A stretch of DNA of 64,000 bases from positions 4,213,991 to 4,277,990 of the forward strand of contig NC_088297.1 in NCBI RefSeq assembly GCF_032854445.1, read 5' to 3'. A model generated the notes under the pieces. It saw only the letters and a list, made by a program, of their open reading frames with translations, was not told the DNA's origin and ran no database searches. Positions 55,001 to 63,310 of this stretch are shown piece after piece. The position numbers and the translations under genes were made by a program. This DNA comes from Liolophura sinensis. Lineage: Eukaryota > Mollusca > Polyplacophora > Chitonida > Chitonidae. How positions within the stretch are numbered: position 1 is the first letter of the stretch; each line of letters opens with the position of its first letter.

Positions 55001-58000
55001 AAAACCACCGCTGAAAATGCATACAGTAAGACTACATTATATACCAGCCAGATTCATACAAAAACACAATTCACACAACTTTAAATACAATTCATACAAA
55101 ATTCATATTTATTTATTTGATTGGTGTTTTACGGCGTACTCAAGAATACTTCACTTATATGATGGCGGCCAGCATTATGGTGGAAGGAAATCAGGCAGAG
55201 CCCAGGAGAAACCCACAACCATCTGAAGGTTGCTGGAAGACCTGGCAGAGGAAGCCAGTAAGAGCTGGACTTGAACTCACAGCGACTGCATTGGTGAGAC
55301 GCTCCTGGGTCAATGCGATGCGCTGGCGTGCTAACCTAACTAATTTCATTCAAGGCAGATTCACACATTAACACAATACACCAGGTTTACGCCAGTTCTG
55401 GTCTATTGCTAAATGCCACGTGCTACTGACCAAATAAACAAATACATGTGCTATTTTGAAAATTTTTTTTGCAAAGCTATCCTTTGTTAATGGGGAATAT
55501 TTGGTACCTAAAGAAATCAGTTTAAGCTGTGCCAACCGCATAGTGCTTGCAAACTACCTCTTTACCTTACGAGTACAACTACACAAAAACACAGTACAGA
55601 AACATGAGAGTGTACCACGAGTGGACTCACATGTTTCAGGGGAGCAATATTCCCCATTGCCATACAAACAGAGGGAGACAAGATGTGTCAAGAGGAGACA
55701 ACTCTACTCACCCTCCAATTCCAGAGTTGTGGGCATTGATGACACTGACACAGAAGAGTGATGCAATGGCCGCATCTACGGCGCTTCCTCCCTTAGCCAG
55801 GATGTCGACGCCCAGCTGAGAGCACTGGGGGACATCAGCTGCCACGCCCCCGTATTCACCCACCTGATCAGAACAGCAACAACATCAGTGTTCTTATCAC
55901 ATATTGAGTAACTGACTGATTGTTATTTGGCTCAGAAGAAATTAACGATTTTTTAAAGATTTATTTATTTATTAATTTCCTTATTTATTTGATTCTGAAA
56001 ATTTACTTATATCATTGGTGTTTAAAGCCACACAGATACATTATCACGTTAACAATGGCAAAAAAAAAAATTTATGGGTGCGTTAAAACGAGGTACGTGG
56101 AGTAAACCACTGACCTTTGGCTAGTTAATGACAAACTTTCCTACACGTGTAATACTGTTATGTACACACCATAGTGGTCTCTAGCAAATGTAGAACTGCG
56201 TAAACAATCCCATGTGAGAAGAAAACATTAAAATGATGCCAAAATCCAATGAAAGAGCACCAAAACTTATTTGCAAATATGATCTTTAATATTTTGCGGG
56301 ATTTTTTTTTCAAGAGAAAAGGATACTTGAAAACATTTTTATATGGTGGGTATTTGGGACCAACTTTTGATATTTATCGTTCTTGCATGATAATGTTCTA
56401 AAAAAGAATGTGATGCTTGTCTAATACATTTATTTGAATGTAAATTTGTTGTTACATCGAAACATATGTATTTAACCTACATAATATTAGGATAATATTT
56501 ATGAACATATTAAAATATAAATATGATCCAAATTGAGGTTTAATACATTTGTTAGCTGAAAAGAACAAATTCTAGTGCAAAAATATTTATTAAATCTGTG
56601 TTACATCCTCATTTATGACATTATTAAACAAGGACTATAGATACCAAAATAGAAATTTAACCCAACGATAAACTTACATAAGGTCCAGCGTAGATCTGTA
56701 TGATGAGAGCAACAGTGACGGCCAATGAAAACACCAGCGTAGCTGAAATCAGGATGGCCAACCCTCCCGTTGGACGATTGCACCTGTAAGAAAAGATTCT
56801 GAACCTCAAGTTGCGCCCTTAATGCCGAAAAGTTAACAAGCATTTTTCCAAGTACTAAATTTCACCTGAAGTTGAGCAGTTTTAAAGTGATACAATTTGC
56901 TTAAATTTATCCACTGCATATGAAATTTGATTGACTTCATATCAGAAAATGTTTTAAACGAGTTTGCATCAGAGTGTCTCAGAACTTAAATAAAGATTTG
57001 TGACATGCCTCAATGGAGTCCACAAAACAATTTTTGACGGTTCAAAAACAAGACACATGATTTGCCTCAAAGTAATAACATATGACCTTAACAGATAAAA
57101 CATGTCAGGGTATAGATGCTCGACACTGATAATCTATAACAGCTGAACAATGCATTCAAAGGAAAATGTATGACAACTAACATACATGTATGTTGTATAG
57201 GTTTCAGTATTTTATTAGTTATATATTTATTTGATTGGTCTTTTATGCTTTACTCAATAATACTTCACCTATATGATGAGGGTCAGCATTATGGTGGGAG
57301 GAAACCGGGCAGAGACCGGCGGAAACCCCTGACCATCTGCAGGTTGCTGGCAAAACCTCCTACGACCAGCCATATAGGACAGTATACAGGTTTTAATGCT
57401 ACAATGTCAAAATTCCAAGTCTTACCCTTTTTTTCCAAAGCCCGCTCCCAAACCATGACTGCCTTCATCTTGACCAGCATCAGGGGAGTGAACTCCATCT
57501 GCCACAAGTTGCTGATCATCTGAGCAGAAATATTACCAGATAAAAAAGTATATATAATATGATATTCACAGAATGTTTCTTAAAGATAACCTCTAGAGGC
57601 TGAAATTAATAAATCATCAATTTGGTGCTGGAGTACAACCAATTAGCAAAGGTGTCGATCGCTAACAGTCATTTCTTGATGCCCTACTGTTTCAAGCTGA
57701 TGTTTTGAAACCCTGTAATCAAAGAAGTAAATGAATGAAAGTTCAATTCATACAAGCAATCCTCCATGTAGGTGCATCTTTCATCGCCTTGGCAACAAGG
57801 ATTGACTGACAGTCACAGTTTTCCAGTAAATGGCATGTTGGCAACTTTCACACTGGCTGAGTCAGGGGTGACATGACAGAAGAGGATGAGTGCAAGTATG
57901 AGATTAGGTCATTTCAAAATACTGGCTTGAAACAGCATGGCTTGGGTCTTACAGGGGAAATGACTAATGGAGACTGATTCCTTCACAAATTTACAAGTTT

Positions 58001-59182
58001 CTGGGTAATATCCTGGGCCCATGCTTCTGAAAAGTAGGCAGTTTTCACCCAGGTACAAATGACCTAGAGACATGACCCGGTGTAAAGTCAGAACTATCAT
58101 GATTATAAAACACAGATATTGCCTGAAAGACTTGGCCCTACAGGTATTTTCTGTTAAGGTACAGGTATGTTCTGCTAAGGTACAGGTATGTTCTGTTAAG
58201 GTACAGGTATGTTTTGTTAAGGTACAGGTACGTTCTGTTAAGATACAGGTATGTTTTGTTAAGGTACAGGTATGTTTTGTTATGGTACAGGTATGTTGTT
58301 TTGGTAAGGTACCGTTATGTTCTGTTAAGGTACAGGTATGTTTTGATAACGTACAGGTATATTGTTTTGTTAAGGTACAGGTATGTTTGTGCAGGTACAG
58401 GTATGTTTTGCTAAGGTACAGGTATGTTCTGTTAAGGTACAGGTATATTCTGTTAAGGTACAGGTATATTGTTTTGTTAAGGTACAGGTATGTTCTGTTA
58501 AGATACAGGTATGTTTTGATACGGTACAGGTATATTGTTTTGTTAAGGTACAGGTATATTGTTTTGTTAAGGTACAGGTATATTGTTTTGTTAAGGTACA
58601 GGTATGTTCTGTTAAGGTACAGGTATGTTTTGATAAGGTACAGGTATGTTGTCTTGTTAAGGTACAGGTATGTTCTGTTAAGATACAGGTATGTTTTATT
58701 AAGGTATCGTACAAAGTTACCTGATGCCTGATTACAGGCCTATGACATAGTCTTATTGTATGTGGAATAATCAGGTAATAGCTTTACTATGTCTAATTTG
58801 AGTTGAGTCATATTAATTAATACTACCACAGCCTTACATAGCCTAGGACTACGTGGGACCTGGAACTCCCTGGTTGGACCTAAATGTATAGACTAATTAA
58901 TTAACATATTCAAATATATGTTACTTGTGTCATTAATACTATATAAATAGTGATAACTAATACGTTATTTCCAGTCTACACAAACTGGCACATTAAGTCT
59001 TCTTCATGAAGGTTTGTTGTCACATTCCCACCTCCAACTAGGTGTGACATTTACTTCATATTTTGACGTTGTGCGATTTACAACAACAACAATATAATAT
59101 TAAAACTGATACGGCGACCGCGACATATTGAAAATATCAGTTATCTACCAGACAATGGGTGGTCCATCTCTGCGGTTGTCAT
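42864..59182 (-). CDS. Gamma-glutamyltransferase (glutathione hydrolase)-like membrane protein, 16 exons, about 612 aa, with frame breaks
   Basis: Exons in transcript order: 59182-59149, 57519-57426, 56783-56678, 55863-55712, 55010-54881, 54290-54223, 51194-51120, 50033-49842, 48673-48596, 48228-48097, 47179-47091, 46157-46002, 45054-44934, 44541-44415, 43927-43817, 43036-42864. All boundaries are GT-AG. The order is a cytoplasmic tail of about 45 residues, one membrane helix (about 48-76), then the GGT fold: GGVAADVPQCSQLG, GGSAVDAAIASLFC, DFRETAP (Arg equivalent to human GGT1 R107), SVGVPGQLRG, QPKLAD, and the small-subunit start SSGGTTHLSAAD with the nucleophile Thr at about residue 419. 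GGTs cleave gamma-glutamyl bonds of extracellular glutathione and mature by self-cleavage before this Thr. Exons 1-6 and 10-16 join in phase; exons 7-9 do not, so the gene is either damaged or misassembled there. Several active-site positions differ from GGT1. It may be a divergent invertebrate paralogue. Confidence 0.87.
43211..43337 (-). mobile_element. SINE family 1, 3' half
   Basis: The tail TTTATTTATTTATTTGATTG and GTTTTACGCCATACTCTAGA are clear; the central block is deleted. It lies in intron 15 of the GGT-like gene. Confidence 0.75.
43455..43770 (-). mobile_element. SINE family 3, nearly full length
   Basis: On the minus strand the head reads GACCACTTCGGTTGCCTAAT and GGTTAGAAGGTCTGCCTC, with a B-box-like GAGATCAAACCTC. 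It lies in intron 15 of the GGT-like gene, in the sense direction. Confidence 0.82.
43817..43927 (-). CDS. GGT-like gene, exon 15
   Basis: It encodes GVAETLVNLLSFGMTLEEAI and SRPRVHDQL, corresponding to the GGT segment in which a helix is followed by the conserved PRxHxQL motif. Acceptor CATTCTCAG, donor GAAG|GTAAGT. Confidence 0.9.
44151..44373 (+). mobile_element. SINE family 1, diverged, nearly full length
   Basis: It has a tRNA-like start (TCGTGGCCAAGTTGTCAGCA), TGTTAGTTCAAGTTCAGCTC, and the tail AACGCCCATCAAAATAAAT. An internal deletion removes much of the centre. It lies in intron 14 of the GGT-like gene. Confidence 0.7.
44415..44541 (-). CDS. GGT-like gene, exon 14
   Basis: It encodes GKRPLSAMTPTVV and LRMAVGASNGTRIISG. 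PLSAM corresponds to the PLSSM oxyanion motif (human S451, S452), with the second Ser changed to Ala; ASNGT corresponds to AAGGT (human G473, G474), with the first Gly changed to Asn. Confidence 0.9.
44637..44816 (+). mobile_element. SINE family 1, 5'-truncated, with long poly-A
   Basis: It begins TCAGCTCATGCTGGCTTCCT and ends in about 30 A. A pure poly-A tail instead of the TAAA repeat is unlike the other copies and fits a younger insertion. It lies in intron 13 of the GGT-like gene. Confidence 0.82.
44934..45054 (-). CDS. GGT-like gene, exon 13
   Basis: It encodes STNYWFGARLMTSTGIQLNN followed by HMDDFDTP. This is the STINxxFGS...GIxLNNEMDDFS region. The Asn (human N401) and the last Asp of MDDF (human D423) are kept; the Glu before MDDF (human E420) is His here. 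The donor ACC|GTAAGA is followed within 20 nt by a run of 14 G on the sense strand. Confidence 0.9.
45186..45411 (+). mobile_element. SINE family 1, nearly full length
   Basis: It runs from GCACACTAGTGCAACATAAT to the CAGATAAATATATAAATAAA tail, with a short deletion in the central block. It lies in intron 12 of the GGT-like gene. Confidence 0.82.
45802..45930 (-). mobile_element. SINE family 1, diverged 3' half
   Basis: The tail TTATTTATTTATTTGTTCG and GATTATGGTGAAAGGAAACTG are recognisable. It lies in intron 12 of the GGT-like gene. Confidence 0.65.
46002..46157 (-). CDS. GGT-like gene, exon 12 (catalytic Thr)
   Basis: It encodes the end of the large subunit and the start of the small subunit: SSGGTTHLSAADSNELYVSV. 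The first Thr of TTHLS is the conserved autocleavage and catalytic nucleophile of the family (human T381). A stretch of 13 T followed by CAG is the acceptor; the donor is TGC|GTAAGT. Confidence 0.92.
46789..46893 (-). mobile_element. SINE family 1, diverged 3' fragment
   Basis: Recognised from TATTTATTTGATCAGAG and ACACCAAACTCAAGAATATT. It lies in intron 11 of the GGT-like gene. Confidence 0.6.
47091..47179 (-). CDS. GGT-like gene, exon 11
   Basis: It encodes TFRFAYAQRPLLADPDFSSS, matching the FKFAYAxRxxLGDPDF motif of GGTs. Acceptor TTTTGGCAG, donor ATTAT|GTAAGT. A run of 16 C (47052-47067) lies just inside the next intron, as a G-run on the sense strand. Confidence 0.9.
47325..47497. repeat. 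15-bp minisatellite, about 11 copies, with sense-strand donor motif
   Basis: The plus-strand unit GTTTACCTGTGACAT gives, on the GGT-like sense strand, ATGTCACAG|GTAAAC. It lies in intron 10, near exon 11. Confidence 0.92.
47633..47727 (-). mobile_element. SINE family 1, diverged tail fragment
   Basis: TCATTTATTTGATGGTTGTT and TTTATGGGCGGAGGAAACTG are weak matches to the reversed 3' half. It lies in intron 10 of the GGT-like gene. Confidence 0.45.
47757..47950. repeat. 27-bp minisatellite, about 7 copies, with sense-strand donor motif
   Basis: The plus-strand unit CACCTGTGAGGTGTAGATGC plus CCTTTCT gives, on the sense strand, CTCACAG|GTGAGAAAG. It lies in intron 10 of the GGT-like gene. Confidence 0.93.
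48097..48228 (-). CDS. GGT-like gene, exon 10
   Basis: It encodes FWPCQPPGGGPTLMMMLNIM and EGFNWT, corresponding to the PPPPSGGxxLxxxLNILEGYN motif of the large subunit. Acceptor TCCTTCAG, donor TTGAG|GTAGGT. It starts in phase 0, but exon 9 as assembled ends in phase 1. Confidence 0.87.
48596..48673 (-). CDS. GGT-like gene, exon 9, out of phase with both neighbours
   Basis: It encodes GITLQDLQDYKAVERKAV, the GGIxTLEDLxxY motif. Acceptor ATTCGCAG and donor GGGG|GTAAGT are good. The reading frame that gives this motif needs phase 1 at both ends, whereas exon 8 ends and exon 10 begins in phase 0. Each mismatch sits at a homopolymer (AAAAGGGG at the start, GGGGG at the end), which suggests single-base length errors or real small indels. 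Confidence 0.8.
49372..49608 (+). mobile_element. SINE family 1, 5'-truncated, with near-perfect target duplication
   Basis: ATTTTGCATACC before the element and ATTTTGCACACC after the TAAATAAATAAA tail form a 12-bp duplication with one mismatch. It lies in intron 8 of the GGT-like gene. Confidence 0.85.
49842..50033 (-). CDS. GGT-like gene, exon 8, with an internal frame break
   Basis: The first part encodes LALTKVSIDDFKGPLRDIYV and QPKLAD; the second, in another frame, encodes YAENGPGAFYEGEIASSIVD. The break lies between LAD and YAENG, near 49910-49925, where two nucleotides are missing relative to the usual spacing of the family. Acceptor TTTCAG ends at 50034; donor TGCG|GTGAGT at 49842/49841. 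Confidence 0.82.
50776..50984 (-). mobile_element. SINE family 1, internally deleted
   Basis: TTTATTTGATTGGTGTTTTA and GCTAGCATTATGGTGGGACG identify it; the central block is missing. It lies in intron 7 of the GGT-like gene. Confidence 0.75.
51120..51194 (-). CDS. GGT-like gene, exon 7
   Basis: It encodes LPWKDLVIPSVEIARNGFNV, the LPWxxLxxPxIxLAxxGF motif. Acceptor GTTTTGCAG ends at 51195. The frame at its 3' end (after a run of five A near 51127-51131, plus-strand T) does not match exon 8; one base fewer in that run would restore it. Confidence 0.82.
51286..51361. mobile_element. MITE left part cut by a SINE
   Basis: TGTAATCCTTCAACCTTTTTGC and TATTCTGAAAGCATTATTTT match the left half of the MITE family. 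The right half is absent: the sequence passes into a SINE tail and then into the 28-bp array. Confidence 0.7.
51361..51479 (-). mobile_element. SINE family 1, 3' half bordering the minisatellite
   Basis: The tail (TTTATTTATCTGACTGGTG) runs to GAAATCCACGACC, where the match stops and the 28-bp array begins. Confidence 0.75.
51480..53745 (-). repeat. 28-bp minisatellite, about 80 copies, each carrying a 5' splice site
   Basis: The plus-strand unit is CCTGTCATACAGCAATCACT plus ACACCTTA; a 29-bp variant has CAGACAATC. On the GGT-like sense strand each unit reads CTGTATGACAG|GTAAGGTG, a near-perfect donor. The 11 nt before the bar correspond to the end of GGT-like exon 6 (CTGTATGGCAG), and the following 17 nt to the start of its intron. 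Confidence 0.96.
53746..54222 (-). repeat. 60-bp higher-order repeat, about 8 copies, between the 28-bp array and exon 6
   Basis: The unit combines CAGTACACCTTACTTGTCAT, CCAGCAAATTACTGCACC and TTTATACCTGATGTACAA. It looks like a fused, diverged pair of the 28-bp unit. On the sense strand it has CATCAG|GTATAAAG and GACAA|GTAAGG. It reaches to the exon 6 donor. Confidence 0.9.
54223..54290 (-). CDS. GGT-like gene, exon 6
   Basis: It encodes GPRSVGVPGQLRGMEMAHNL and YGR, the SVGVPGxxxGxxxAHxxYG motif of GGTs. Acceptor CTGTTCCCAG; donor GGCAG|GTAATG at 54223/54222. Its final 11 nt are the seed of the 28-bp array in the following intron. Confidence 0.9.
54881..55010 (-). CDS. GGT-like gene, exon 5
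   Basis: It encodes GGGFMLIYDHKTNTHLTRAI and DFRETAPSSAYPDMF. GGGFxxxxD and the Arg of DFRETAP (substrate carboxylate binding, human R107) are hallmarks of the family. Acceptor CATTTTCAG, donor AAAG|GTTCGT. Confidence 0.92.
55107..55336 (-). mobile_element. SINE family 1, nearly full length
   Basis: It runs from TATTTATTTATTTGATTGGTG to a head remnant (GCGCTGGCGTGCTAACC), with a short deletion in the centre. It lies in intron 4 of the GGT-like gene. Confidence 0.8.
55712..55863 (-). CDS. GGT-like gene, exon 4
   Basis: It encodes VGEYGGVAADVPQCSQLGVD, GGSAVDAAIASLFCVSVINA and HNSGIGG, the most conserved N-terminal block of GGTs. Donor GAGG|GTGAGT (55712/55711); acceptor TGATCAG. Confidence 0.92.
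55900..56600. other. Intron 3 of the GGT-like gene: repeat fragments
   Basis: A diverged fragment of the possible family 4 SINE lies at about 56010-56210 (TTTATGGGTGCGTTAAAACG). The rest is AT-rich with no feature seen. Confidence 0.45.
56678..56783 (-). CDS. GGT-like gene, exon 3: signal-anchor membrane helix
   Basis: It encodes RPTGGLAILISATLVFSLAV followed by TVALIIQIYAGPY. The uninterrupted run of about 27 non-polar residues, preceded by Arg and not followed by a cleavage motif, is a type II signal anchor placing the catalytic domain outside the cell. Acceptor CTTACAG, donor CTTAT|GTAAGT. Confidence 0.88.
57223..57372 (-). mobile_element. SINE family 1, 3' half
   Basis: TATTTATTTGATTGGTCTTT and TGGTGGGAGGAAACCGGGCA; truncated on the head side about 54 bp before GGT-like exon 2. 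Confidence 0.75.
57426..57519 (-). CDS. GGT-like gene, exon 2: cytoplasmic tail
   Basis: It encodes an acidic then glycine-rich tail (DDQQLVADGVHSPDAGQDEG, SHGLGAGFGKKG). It is in phase with exons 1 and 3. Acceptor TCTGCTCAG, donor AAAGG|GTAAGA. No family motif; accepted on phase and position. Confidence 0.75.
57540..58135. other. Part of GGT-like intron 1 without recognised element
   Basis: Only short ORFs are present and I see no repeat. The minisatellite of the intron begins just after it. Confidence 0.45.
58140..58712. repeat. About 21-bp minisatellite, about 25 copies
   Basis: The unit GGTACAGGTATGTTCTGTTAA varies between TATGTTCTG, TATGTTTTG and TATATTGTTTTG forms. It contains the donor-like CAG|GTATGT, but on the plus strand, antisense to the host gene. 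It lies in intron 1 of the GGT-like gene and does not touch an exon. Confidence 0.93.
59149..59182 (-). CDS. GGT-like gene, exon 1 with start codon
   Basis: The ATG at 59182-59180 begins MTTAEMDHPLS and ends at donor TCTG|GTAGAT. Joined to exon 2 it gives an uninterrupted frame into the membrane anchor. A second in-frame Met is six codons in. The short exon was found from phase only, so the start is less certain than the rest. Confidence 0.65.
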
Positions 59183-59189
59183 GACAATC

Positions 59190-60515
59190 GCACCTTCGGT
59201 CGTCGTTCCGTTTGGAGTAATTTCCATTGCGTTGGTCAGAAACTGTCCTAAAAGACCTTCAAAAATGCTTATCGCTATCTACCCAATATCTGATGACCTG
59301 TCAGCCGGAAAACCGCGAGCACCTGCTGCTCAAGGGGGAGGCCACTCTACATCGTCAATACAAATGTACCATTAGAGTTACCTCCTCTTTGCCTGCTCTT
59401 GGAACGCGACCTGCAGCACTGTTGCTCGTATCAGCGACAACTGAAATATTTCTGATTCTTCTCAAGGAGCAGGAGGTGATACACAACATGGAGCTAAATG
59501 GGAGAGATGGTGATTTTTGCCATTCCTAAAGTTTAAAGTTCTACAGGACAACGAAACTATCATACTCGAAGGCTAGGCACATTCTGATTACTTTCTAGAA
59601 AGACTTTCTTACCCAATAGCTATATTTTTCATTTTTTAGGCAAAAATCTTCTTCAATGCCCATCTCACCTGGGTAAAATAACCTTTGTTTTCACCTCCAG
59701 TTCTCAAGTCACGTGACGAAAAAGTCTGCTGATGATTGGCTCATAGCAGCTATATGGTATCACTGCAAAAGTATGAATAAGTCGCTATGTCTGTTTATCG
59801 GTTGACATTTTGACACTCTCCTATTTTCTAACATTTATTTATTTATTTGATTGGTGTTTTACGTCGTACTCATGAATACTGGTATTTGACGTATACGACA
59901 GCAGACAGTATAATGTTGGTAGGACTATCTTCTAACGCGCGTCATTCACTTAACGCCCGACTGAGTACAAAACCGATATATACTTTCTTTCACAGCTTTA
60001 ATGTAGGTGCTATTGTGAATTTAATACGCTTTTTTTATACTTGGATTTAAAATGTTTTATCTTGCTTTGTATAATTTCACATTCCTTTGTTCTTGCTTTC
60101 CTTGAAATTTGACCGTTTTCATTTCACCTTTTGATTTTCCGTTTTCATATCTTTCCTCTCACCTTAGGATGAAAACCAACTTCAAAATACCTGGAATTAG
60201 ACAAAAGGGATAATATGTTGTGAACCAAGCAACCTGTGTTTTCTTAGTTCTCCTTGATTGGGATTATCTCACTGCATGGGGGCTTCAAGAGGATTACTTG
60301 GATTAATTTACGCTTTCAAGGAGCAGAAAAATGCCCCTTTCCATTTCTCCTTGAATATAATTATGTATATACGCTAACTGCTTGAATTTCTACTCCGATC
60401 CACACGATAGCCAGCCTGCGCTTCTACGCCTAAGCTTTAGACCCTCGCCGTGGATCGTCAGCTCAATCCCGAATCGAGTGATATCTCAGACTTTGATATC
60501 GGCAATCTTGCTACT
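59190..60515. other. Upstream flank of the GGT-like gene; SINE tail, no gene recognised
   Basis: It should contain the promoter; no TATA box or initiator can be assigned with confidence. A family 1 SINE tail fragment in reverse lies at 59832-59918 (TTTATTTGATTGGTGTTTTA). Confidence 0.45.
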
Positions 60516-60519
60516 ATCT

Positions 60520-60700
60520 CCACTGGTGCTCAGCATGAGAGGAATAGGCCAGGTGCCAGTGCCTCGTGTCTTCAGCATGACGTTCCAGTGAGGCAGCACT
60601 TCAAATACACGTATGTCGGCCTTGGGTTCGGTCTCCTACAAGGAGTCACTGTTGTGTATCACTGGAATAGTGTTGAAAGCGACGTTACATCCCAAACAAA
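60520..60700 (+). mobile_element. SINE family 3, partial
   Basis: GCTCAGCATGAGAGGAATAG, CTCGTGTCTTCAGCATGACG and CAGTGAGGCAGCACTTCAAA follow the same order as in the full copy at 38784-39140. Head and tail are missing or decayed. Confidence 0.6.
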
Positions 60701-61313
60701 CAAACGACTTATGTTCAACCGATTGCTGTAATCAGCTAAGACCCTTTAACAGTGAGAGTATGGAATTTATAATTTCGCTGTCTAAGACCCGGATTGGACT
60801 CACTCTACGATCTTGTAGGCAATACCAGCAATTATGAGTTGCACGTCCAACCTTAAAATTTTCATCGAATAATTTAAACGAACTAGGACCAGCTGTAGAT
60901 GTTATAATCCTAGATTTTCTTCATTTACAATAAAACATATACACCCAAAACAACTGTGACTGGTTTAACGACAGTTGTTGTTGTTGTTGTTTTAACAGAG
61001 AATAATGTATACGTGGTTAACGAAAACAGCTTTATTAATTCCAATTTTCAGGTCGGTGTTAAAGAATGATGATTGACAAAATCAATCGAACAAACACCAC
61101 ATAAATGTAGTGCCTCACTGTACCATTTGTCCATGAAATGTAACCAACCCGTATTGATTTAAATAAAAAGCCATAAACTCTTCAAAAAATCGGCGGTAGA
61201 ATCTGTGCATCATGCTTTACTTAGATATAATAAATTCAAACAATCTCGATATAAGTTGTAACAGCTGGTTGTCCAACTTGGTGTGCACGTCACAATACAC
61301 TGTTTGCATTGTG

Positions 61314-61408
61314 AGTGTCCCCCAGGCTCTGCGCGGTGCTAGCCGCCGTCGTAAAAGTGAAATGAGTACGGCGTAAAACATCAATGAAATCAAATAAATA
61401 AATACATG
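61314..61408 (+). mobile_element. SINE family 1, 3' fragment
   Basis: GTGTCCCCCAGGCTCTGCGC, GCCGCCGTCGTAAAAGTGAAA and a tail ending AAATAAATAAATAC, with internal deletions. Confidence 0.68.
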
Positions 61409-61419
61409 ATTTTCGTGCT

Positions 61420-62670
61420 CCAAAGAAGAACAGAACCAGAATTCTTTAGGCAGTTACCGACGTCGTTGTGTCTTTCGGAAAACTAATTCCTCTGTGATAT
61501 TTGAGTGTACGAGGGTCACGTATACAAGATTACAGAAGAATTAACCGAAGCGGATGTTAGTTTATGAGTATACGTCACATGTGGGAAAGCTCGTCAGAAA
61601 ATTGCCAAATGTCGCTGGTTTATATCGGGCGCTCCGATTTCCTCCACCGTTAAAACTGATAACCCTCGTTTACGTGAAGCCACGATACAGGAGCTTGCTG
61701 AGCCGTACAAAGGACAGAAGATCTCGGGCTCCGAGATAATAAGCCAGTCGTATTATGTTTTGCTTCGCGATTTTGTTGAAACACTCATCTATGTGACACA
61801 GTCATTGGATCATTATTCAATTAGTTGTAATCCGATTGGCTAACTATCTCAGGGCCCGAGATTTTTTTCTGGAAGGTTTTTCAAACTTGAAAGAAAAGAA
61901 AAACGCCAACTCCCATTTACGACTCCGTAGTTACCGGGCGAACTTGGCGAATCATTTAAGACCTCTCCCCCTTTGATCTAAATCGTCAAGAGATCCCATT
62001 TTCAGCGAAAGACTCTTCTATCACTTTCGACAAAGTGATCTTTAAGACGGGAGCTTGTTTGATGTTGTCATGTCGTAGAAGGATCCAGATGGATTCCGTG
62101 TCGGACACTAAAGCCAATTCCACACATGATGGATTATTTTGAGCTCCTGTTAATTTAATTCTTACATGCACTTAAATTATCAGATTACCTTCATAAAAAC
62201 TAAAACTCACAGTCATGGCGTCAGTACTTGAGGGATTATATCGGACTACCATGCGGATGAACTAGACGGGCGTTGATTGGCCAGACGTTGCGCTCACGCT
62301 ATGATCGCGTGTACACCTGTACACATCTTCGGCTGTGATGATTCAGTCATCTAATATATATATCTTTAACTCATTGCCCCCTGCCGAGCGACGTTATTGT
62401 ATACGTCTTCCATAATAACCTCGCATTCACTCAGGTTAGGTACACATCATAAATTAATATGATCCCGGAAAATCAAACACAGGTGCCGAGGTAATAAAAC
62501 TGACATGGTTAGGTGACAGTCTTGTCGTCTCCGCAATGGAATGACCCCCTTCGGCTAGGGAATGGAACACAACAATTCGCGAAATAAATTAGGAGAGGAA
62601 ACGGCCAAAAATTTGTTCCCGAGATGTTATCTCCGAGTGATTATTTCATGTCATTTCAATGAGACGGCCT
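61420..62670. other. Unassigned stretch; weak coding hint on the minus strand
   Basis: A 61-codon minus-strand ORF lies at 62171-61986 and, in another frame, an ATG at 62127 opens MCGIGFSVRHG. Neither is supported by splice phase or length. No RNA gene is seen. Confidence 0.35.
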
Positions 62671-62678
62671 GGCATATT

Positions 62679-62920
62679 ATTTATTTATTTATATATTTAT
62701 TTGACTGGTGTTTTACGCCGTACTGTATACTCAAGAATATTTCACTTATGACGGCGACCAGCATTATGGTGGAAGGAAACCGTGTAGAGACATCGGAAAC
62801 TTCACTACCATCCGCAGGCCGCTGGCATTTCCTTCCCACCTACGGCCCGAGAGGAAGGTGGCATGAGCTGGACTTGAACTCACAGCGACCGCAATGGGGA
62901 AAGGCTCCTGGGCGCCTGTG
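62679..62920 (-). mobile_element. SINE family 1, nearly full length
   Basis: TTTATTTATTTGACTGGTGT at the tail end and GGGAAAGGCTCCTGGG near the head. The tRNA-like start is missing. A duplication (CCGTACTGTATACTCAAG) lies in the tail. Confidence 0.8.
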
Positions 62921-63070
62921 TTTTAGTACAACACAGCGAAAGCACTTACTGACATATTCACCAATCCTAAGGCTGGTTTACACTACTTTTAACAAGTTAT
63001 AAATTAGGCCCATGTACTCTTATATGGCTCATAGATTCCATAAAGCCATTCTTACCACCATTGTTTTCAA

Positions 63071-63310
63071 GTGAGTGAGTGCTTGGGGTTTAGCGTCGTA
63101 CTTAACAATTTTTTCATTCATATGACGATGAAGGAACCCTTAGAGTGCATGTAATGAGCCTCCTTGTTGCAGGACGAATTTCCACTGCTGTTTTATCTAG
63201 TGCTGCTTCGCTGAGACGACTTACCGAAGGCAAGTAAGTCACCCCGCCCGAGCCATTATACTGATACGGGTCAACCAGTCGTTGCACCATCCCCTTCATG
63301 CTGAACGTTG
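63071..63310 (-). mobile_element. SINE family 2, without head
   Basis: GAGTGAGTGCTTGGGGTTTA, CATATGACGATGAAGGAACC and GGGTCAACCAGTCGTTGCAC are clear; the match ends at CATGCTGAACG. Confidence 0.8.

Noticed and set aside
58072-58731. A 219-residue Val/Tyr/Arg-rich protein
   Set aside because: It is the 21-bp array in GGT-like intron 1.
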